Made by a program: the position numbers and the translations under genes. Below, in pieces: positions 58,626-64,000 of a stretch of DNA of 64,000 bases. Each line of letters opens with the position of its first letter. Positions within the stretch are counted from its first letter, which is position 1. The DNA comes from Petaurus breviceps papuanus. Lineage: Eukaryota; Chordata; Mammalia; Diprotodontia; Petauridae. The notes beneath the pieces are model-generated. The model was not told where the DNA came from, ran no database searches, and saw only the letters and a list, made by a program, of their open reading frames with translations. The stretch is from the NCBI GenBank assembly GCA_028583685.1, contig JAMXIF010000003.1, positions 73,787,817 to 73,851,816 on the forward strand, given 5' to 3'.

Positions 58626-58888
58626 GGGCAGCTAGGTTACACAATGGATAGAGTGCTGAGCCTGGAGTTAGGAAGTCTCAACTTCATGAGTTCAAATCTG
58701 GCCTCAGACACTTACTAGCTGTGTGACCCAGGGCAAGCCACTCAAACCTGTTTACCTCAATTTCCTCATTTATAAAAGGAACTGGGAAAGGAAATGGTAA
58801 ACTGCTCCAGTCTCTTTGCCAAGAAAACCCCAAATGAGGTCACAAAGAAACAGGCATGGCTGAAATGACTGGACAACAACAACAAACC
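58626..58888 (+). repeat. MAR1-type marsupial SINE with RTE tail
   Basis: 'gggcagctaggttacacaatggatagagtgc', 'tagctgtgtgacccagggc', 'tgccaagaaaaccccaaatgaggtcac', 'atggctgaaatgactgg' and a (CAA)n end. The most complete copy in the window. Confidence 0.95.
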
Positions 58889-58889
58889 T

Positions 58890-60090
58890 ATTTCTGAATG
58901 CATTCTCTGTTTTTTTCCAACTTTGACAATGAAAGTTACCTATTTGCTTTTTTTTTTCCTTTGGCACATGCTTTCTGATCTTCTCTTGTCATTAGTTAGA
59001 CCCTGAGGCACTTACTAGAAGGAATTAAATTGAATTCCTTTTGTTAATAGCAGTGATTTTGTGAGTCAGATTACTGCTTCTCAGTCAATTGATGAAGGAG
59101 GCCATTATTTTAAGTAGAAATGTGAGTACTATTTAGGATAAAATGAGCCATGTGTTTTCTTCAGTTTACTTCAGGCTCACAGTATAATTTAAGAAATGAC
59201 AAAATAGAATGCAGAGGCACAGGAATGGAGAGTTTGGGTGGAGATTTGGGGACAAAGATTTAGTTGGAGTATGGTTAGTGCTAAAGGGTAGGAAAAATAG
59301 TTTCTTGAATCTTGTGATATTAATCAAAATTTTTTTTCTTTCATTTTGAGTGTTGATTCCTGGCCAGGGTCAGGACAAATGTAGAAGAAACTAAAATATA
59401 TCTAAATTCTTTACTGGTTTTGATAGCTGTAACGAGCAGTTATTTGGGAACAATATCACAGTGCAGTGCTTAGATAAAAATACAACTTCTCCCAGAAAAA
59501 GATTTCATGTTTCAATGAGGCAAATGGGTCTCTTTTCCCATGCTGATAACACATATAAGCATCATTCCTTCCTCACCTTCCCTAGATGCCACTACAAAAA
59601 GGGCATAAGATGTTCCTCCTCTGTTGTGGTTCCTCTTATTATAATGTCAATGGCAAAATCCTGCATTTGTTCATTTGGCACTTTGAGGAATAGATTCCTT
59701 TGTTGTCTTGGCAAAAATTTCCCAGTTCTTGTTCATTTTGCCATAGTTATGCTGAGAAGAGGCCTTGAATTGACAATGCTTTGCTCAGTCAACTCCAACT
59801 CCTTTTTGGTGCATTCAAGTCTTTGAATATCAATGTCATCTGTATTATTATTTCCTAAGATGAAATCTTTGTCAAAATAATGAGGGTTTACCTAATTTTC
59901 AAGATTAGCAAAGTAAAACAAGGGCAAATCCCCAAACTCTAGGGTTGTACTGTCTCTGGGACAACTTTCTACCCACTCTACTTCTTCTCTTTTATTCATT
60001 TTCTTATTAAAGCTTCTTCTCTACCTTAATCCTCTTGTCTCCCATGACACTGACACTGAGATCTCCCAAAACAAATTTGTGCTTCTGTGA
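58890..60090. other. unassigned stretch
   Basis: A 121-codon frame at 59461-59826 shows no domain; its middle weakly resembles the antisense of a SINE tail. No gene is supported. Confidence 0.4.
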
Positions 60091-60755
60091 GATTAACTAT
60101 TATGAAAATCACAAATATAAAATATTTCATTCTCTTTGATATTTCTGTGGCCTTTGATACTTCTTAATACTCTATCTTCTCTAGGTTTTTGAAATATCAC
60201 TCTTTCCTGGTTCTCTTACCCCCCATCTGATTCCTTTTCATTCTTCTTTGCTGGATCCTCCCCTAGATCACACCTATTTGTAGGTATCCCACATGGCTCT
60301 GTCTTGGACCCTCTTCTATTCTCTCTCAATACTACTTCACTTGGTATTTTCATCAGTTCCCATAGATTCAATTACCATCTCTATGTTGATGATGCTTAAA
60401 TCTACCTCTTCTGCCCTAACCTGTCTACTGATCTTCAATCTTGTATCTCCAACTGCTATCAGACATCTAGAATTAGATTTCCAGTTGACATCTTAAAATA
60501 ACATGTCTGCAACTGACCTCATTATATACATTTGGCATCTGCTTTCCTAAATGGTTCAATTCCATGCAACAGTACACATGGAGTTCCAATCTTCTTAAAT
60601 CTTACCTGCCAGATACTATTTGATCCAGTGATAGTGGCCTCCTGGCTTTTCCACAAATAAGACACTCTATCTTGAGAGGCTCTAGGCATGTTCTGTGACT
60701 AAATGCCTGGAATTCTCTTCCTCCTCAATCCTGCCTTCATACTTCCCTGGCTTCC

Positions 60756-61906
60756 TGTAATAGTAATGGAATTTAAAGATCCCCCTGTTTTGGCTTGGTT
60801 TTTGGATTGATTGTGTTAAAACCCAGAGCTTGTGAATCCCACTTGTGGGATGGACTTGTTGATGTGAAAAGAGAGGGCAGAACTGGGAGGAGCTGGTGAT
60901 GTAAATTTAGAGAGACACAAGAAAAGAGAGAGGCAGAAGAACTTTTTGGAAGCAGCATCTTGGAGGCAGATTGAGACAGAGAGGATTGCTAAGGGCCAGT
61001 TTGAATTGCACAGCACTTTTGAGAGCTGCCAAGGACTGAGGAGACATGGTTGTTATGCTGGTACTTTGTCTGTTTTGATGTTGTTTTGCTAGATTTGTTC
61101 ACTGGTAAAAGACAGTCCCGTTGTTGCAGAGGTGCTGGAACCTTGCTGTTGGTTTAGAGCTCCTGAGACTGTTCTGCAGACAGAGAATGACTTCTGTCCA
61201 CTGGTGAAGGACAGTGCTGTTGTTGCAAAGGTCCTGGAAACTTGCTGTTGGTTCAGAGCTCCTGAGACTGTTCTGCAGACAGAGAGTGACTTCTGTCCAC
61301 TGGTGAAGGACAGTGCTGTTGTTGCAGAGGTTCTGGAACCTTGTTGTTGGTTTAGAAGCCCTGAAGAAGGATTTTCTTGTTGTATGTTTGCAGAAATCCT
61401 AGAAGAGGGTTTTGCTAATGTTTTCAGGGGTCCTAGGACTGTCCTGCAGATAGAGGATGAATTAATGAAGACACTGGCAATGTATCTTGTGGCCTTGCTA
61501 AGCTTTGTCTCCTCAGGAACAAAGATTGCTAATTCAGGTCAAGATGAAGAAAAGACCTCTCTTTGGGTATTAAATGCTGTGCTTAAGCTTGTTGTAACTC
61601 TGGGGTAGATTCAGTAGTGATCCAAGGGTGGGGAACTTTTGACTTTTTGTGCTCTGTCATTAAACAAATGAATGTACTAATGATTGGAAACTAATCTCCA
61701 TTTGATAAGAGGGGCTTTGTGATTGACTAAATGAATGTATTGCCTAGGGGTAGAGTAGTACTTGATGGAATTACACTTGGTGAATGCTGTATTTTGAATT
61801 ATGCTATATTTTGATTCCCTCTATTCTTAATTTGTCAATGAATAAAATGGAGAGAAGCTATTCTGGTATTTTGAAGCTTGGGAAGTTGCCTTTGCTTGGC
61901 ATTACA
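60756..61906 (+). mobile_element. solo LTR of an endogenous retrovirus-like element
   Basis: 1,151 bp with matching inverted ends TGTAAT...ATTACA. It is flanked by near-identical 5-bp copies (cttcc at 60751-60755, gttcc at 61907-61911) and set precisely within an L2 whose text continues across the insertion. A polyadenylation signal AATAAA lies at 61841. It contains 2.7 copies of a 99-bp tandem unit. No internal coding region is present; it looks like the product of recombination between two LTRs. Family not assigned. It is younger than the L2; no finer age is offered. Confidence 0.85.
61097..61362 (+). repeat. 99-bp tandem repeat inside the LTR, about 2.7 copies
   Basis: Units begin at 61097, 61196 and 61295 (gt(t/c)cactggt(a/g)aa). 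The period is a multiple of three, so one phase stays open across them, giving a 158-codon frame at 61132-61608 that needs no coding explanation. Confidence 0.9.
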
Positions 61907-62410
61907 GTTCCTTTAAGTCACAAATAAAAGCTTATCCTTAAAGAAAAGCTTTCCTGTTGACCAGTTGCCAGCCAGAGGGACTCCAGATCACCAGCAGCTG
62001 TGGCCGTTTCCAGAATTATCAACACATAGATGTGAAGGACAAAGTGAGAGGTCAGTGCAGTGAGGACTTTGGGACCCAGTAGTTGGAAGTGCATTAGCTT
62101 TTTCCCCCAGGGCGAGAAGCTGCTGAGAGCTGTTGCCATGCAGCTGCAGCCACGTGGCAGCTTCAGTCCCTGGCATGCAGAATGTAGGGGGACCAAGCGA
62201 CTGTTCTGAAGGGGTAATTTCTCTTGCTGTAACCTTCTTGTATCTGGATTGCAGTCTAGGGTGGAGGTCCTGGGTTGTGTGTCCAGCTTGCTAGAGCATG
62301 TGGAGGCTTCAGATGAAAAAAAAAACCAGCATTTCATACAAAGCTCCCCTCTCTGGTAGCAGAGTCCTACTGTGGCAAAAATCCCCAAAGTCAAGTAATT
62401 TAGTGCCAAC

Positions 62411-63382
62411 ATGACCAAGCAAAGGAAACAAAGCAAACAGAAGATTCCAACATTAGACTCCTATTTGGGGGAAAAAAAAGGAGCAAAGCATGGAACAGGA
62501 GGAAGACACTGAAGTCAGAACTCCTGCACCAAAAGCTTCAAAGGAAAATATGAGCTGGTTATAGGCCATAGAAGATCTTAAGAAGCAGATAAGAGAAGTG
62601 GAGGAAAAATAGGGAAGAGAAATGAGAACCAGGCAAGAAAATTAAGAAATGAGAGTCAACAGCCTGACTGAAGAAAATAACACCTTAAAAAATAGATTGA
62701 CTCAAATGGCAAAAGAGGCTCAAAAAGGCAATGAGGAGAAGAATGCCTTTAAAAGCCAATTTGCCAGATGGAAAAAGAATCTCAAAAGTTCAATGAGGAG
62801 GATCATTCCTTCAGAATTAGACTGGAGCAAATGGAAGCTAATGACTTTATGAGAAATCAAGATGCTATTAAACATATCCAAACAAATGAAAGAATAGAAG
62901 GCAATGTCAAATATCTCATTGGACATACCACTGACCTAGAAAATAGAACCAGGAGAGATAATTTAAAAATTATTGGGCTACCTGAAAGACACAATCAAAA
63001 GAAAAACCTAGAAATCATCCTCCAGGAAGTTCTCAAAGAAACCTGCCATGATGTTTTAGGACCAGAGGGCAAAATAGAGGTTGAAAGAATCCACCAATCA
63101 CCTCCTGAAAAAGATCCCAAAAACAAAACTCCTAAGAATATTATTGCCAGGTTCTGGAATTCCCAGATTAAGGAGAGATTATTACAAGCAGCCAGGAAGA
63201 AACAATTTGAATACTGTGGAAACACAATCAGAATAAGCCAGGATCTGGCAGCTTCTACACTGGGTTTCCAATATGATATTCTGGAGGTCAAAGGAGCTGG
63301 GATTAAAACCAAGAATAACCTATCCAGAAAAACTGAGAATCATGTTTCAGGGGAAAATATGCTCATTCAGTGGAATAGATGA
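62411..63382 (+). pseudogene. L1 ORF1p, nearly intact carboxy half
   Basis: The start is the ATG at 62411 (MTKQRKQSKQKIPTLDSYL), which fits the usual start context. The amino third is broken by stops and frame changes. Coiled-coil heptads follow (VNSLTEENNTLKNRLTQMAKEA, 62652), then a shift, then 204 open codons (62768-63382). These hold the second coiled-coil part, the RRM-like core (RRDNLKIIGLPERH, residues about 60-73 of the open run) and the C-terminal domain (KTPKNIIARFWNSQIKERLL; TIRISQDLAASTL). The stop at 63380 fits the family end. It is the best-preserved ORF1 here and still a pseudogene. Confidence 0.85.
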
Positions 63383-63589
63383 CTTTCAAGCATTCTTGCT
63401 GAAAAAACTAGAGTTGAGTAGAAAATTTGACATTCAGATACAAGAAGCAAGAGAAGCATGAGAAGGGAAACAAGGAAAAGAAATCATAAGGAACTTATCA
63501 AACTTGAACTGTTAACATTCTTACATGGAAAAACAATAATTGTAACTGATGAAACTGTTCTCAGTATGAAAATATTTGAAGGGAATAGA

Positions 63590-63690
63590 AATATATATAT
63601 ATATATATATATGTCTATATATGAGGGTATATGGACATATGAATACTTATGTGAATGTGTGTATATATGTTTACAGGAATACATAGATAG
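63590..63690. repeat. CA/TA simple-sequence tract of the L1/HAL1 element
   Basis: (AT)n at 63591-63612 followed by TGTG/TATA text; it occupies the same place as the tracts at 13565 and 45925. Confidence 0.85.
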
Positions 63691-64000
63691 AGTGCACAGG
63701 ACCAATTTAATAGGAAGGGATGATACTTAAAAGGTGAAATTAAGAGGTGAGAAAGGAATATAATGAGAGGAGATGGGGAGAGACAGAATGGGGTAAACTA
63801 TCTCATATAGAGGAGGCAAGGGAACATGGTTACAATGGAGGGGAAGAATAAAAAGGCAAAAGGGAATGGGCCAACCTTATTCTCATTGAATTTGGGGAGG
63901 GAATGAAATACCCACTAAATAGGGTATCTCACCCTACAGGAGAATAGGGGGGAAGGGGATGAGAGGAGGGATGATGGAAGGGAGGGCAGACTGGCAGGGA

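Larger units (their letters stand above)
60095..61957 (+). mobile_element. L2 LINE (RT to 3' region), split by a solo LTR
   Basis: 60095-60755 has RT text: VGIPHGSVLDPLLFSL (60275; family GVPQGSVLGPLLFSL) and SSHRFNYHLYVDDA (60352; SHGFNYHLYADDS, here Ala to Val). The 3' region follows with 'ctggaattctcttcctcctc'. After the LTR (60756-61906) the L2 resumes 'gttcctttaagtcacaaataaaag' to about 61957, where an L1-type element begins. Confidence 0.85.
61958..64000 (+). mobile_element. L1/HAL1-type element: 5' UTR part, ORF1 and inter-ORF region, running off the window
   Basis: It belongs to the same subfamily as 12754-15314: a shared 5' UTR segment (ctcccctctctggtagcagag at 62344; same at 14788-14807 on minus), ORF1, a CA/TA tract (63590-63690) and the purine-rich block 'taggg..tatctcaccctacag' (63921-63940). 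It seems to lack the first few hundred bases of the 5' UTR and is inserted in the L2 3' region. Whether ORF2 follows lies outside the window, so L1 and HAL1 cannot be told apart. Confidence 0.85.

Noticed and set aside
59461-59826. 121-codon plus frame
   Set aside because: No domain, no homology I recognise, and no supporting splice or promoter context.
61132-61608. 158-codon frame as a possible gene
   Set aside because: It lies wholly inside a solo LTR and is kept open by a 99-bp tandem repeat whose period is a multiple of three. No domain is recognisable.
61918-62436. 172-codon minus frame
   Set aside because: It is the antisense of an L1-type 5' UTR and of an L2 scrap.
1-64000. CRISPR arrays, bacterial operons, phage or plasmid features
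   Set aside because: No regularly spaced direct repeats, no dense long open frames and no ribosome-binding patterns. The sequence is mammalian throughout.

Overview
The window reads as nuclear DNA of a marsupial. It is AT-rich, CpG-poor and full of interspersed repeats. The diagnostic ones are tRNA-derived SINEs whose tail reads like an RTE/BovB 3' end (motif near aaaccccaaatggggtcac ... gtcagacatgactgaa), marsupial-type L1 and half-L1 (HAL1-like) elements, and mammal-wide MIR/THER, L2 and L3/CR1 fossils. I cannot name the species from sequence alone. I found no host protein-coding gene, no tRNA or rRNA gene and no CRISPR array. Nearly all open frames are chance frames or lie inside dead LINEs. 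The window is best read as intergenic or intronic DNA.

Layout. 0-7 kb: an internally deleted L1 (minus, complete 5' end at 3998) head to head with a second L1 (plus, 4005-6790), then a 156-bp tandem duplication. 8-12 kb: L2, L3 and MIR fossils with a nested L1 3' end. 12.6-15.7 kb: a full-length HAL1-like element (minus) with a 17-bp target duplication inside a hAT-like DNA transposon fossil. 16-28 kb: few transposable elements, with long unique stretches (about 17.9-19.3, 19.5-21.5 and especially 23.2-28.0 kb) that are the best candidates for conserved regulatory DNA; one holds a near-perfect RFX X-box. 28-38 kb: SINEs, L2 and diverged L1 ORF2. 38-48 kb: two mariner-type MITEs, the second copy of a ~175-bp inverted-repeat element, an L3/CR1 reverse transcriptase fragment and a 5'-truncated HAL1-like copy. 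49-54 kb: a HAL1-like element with target duplications, a mini-L1, and L1 ORF2 interrupted by a minus-strand solo LTR. 54-55 kb: a Tc1/mariner-like transposase fossil. 56-60 kb: MIR and SINE copies. 60-64 kb: an L2 interrupted by a 1.15-kb solo LTR and then by an L1/HAL1-type element that runs off the window and carries the longest open frame here (204 codons of ORF1p).

No genes work together here. The history is of successive insertions, and nesting gives relative ages: MIR, L2, L3 and hAT oldest; older L1 and Tc1 next; then HAL1-like copies and solo LTRs. I found no convincing new biological system. The items most worth a second look are the repeat-poor islands with the X-box, the double-tailed HAL1-like subfamily, the two solo LTRs, and two small repeat families each seen twice.
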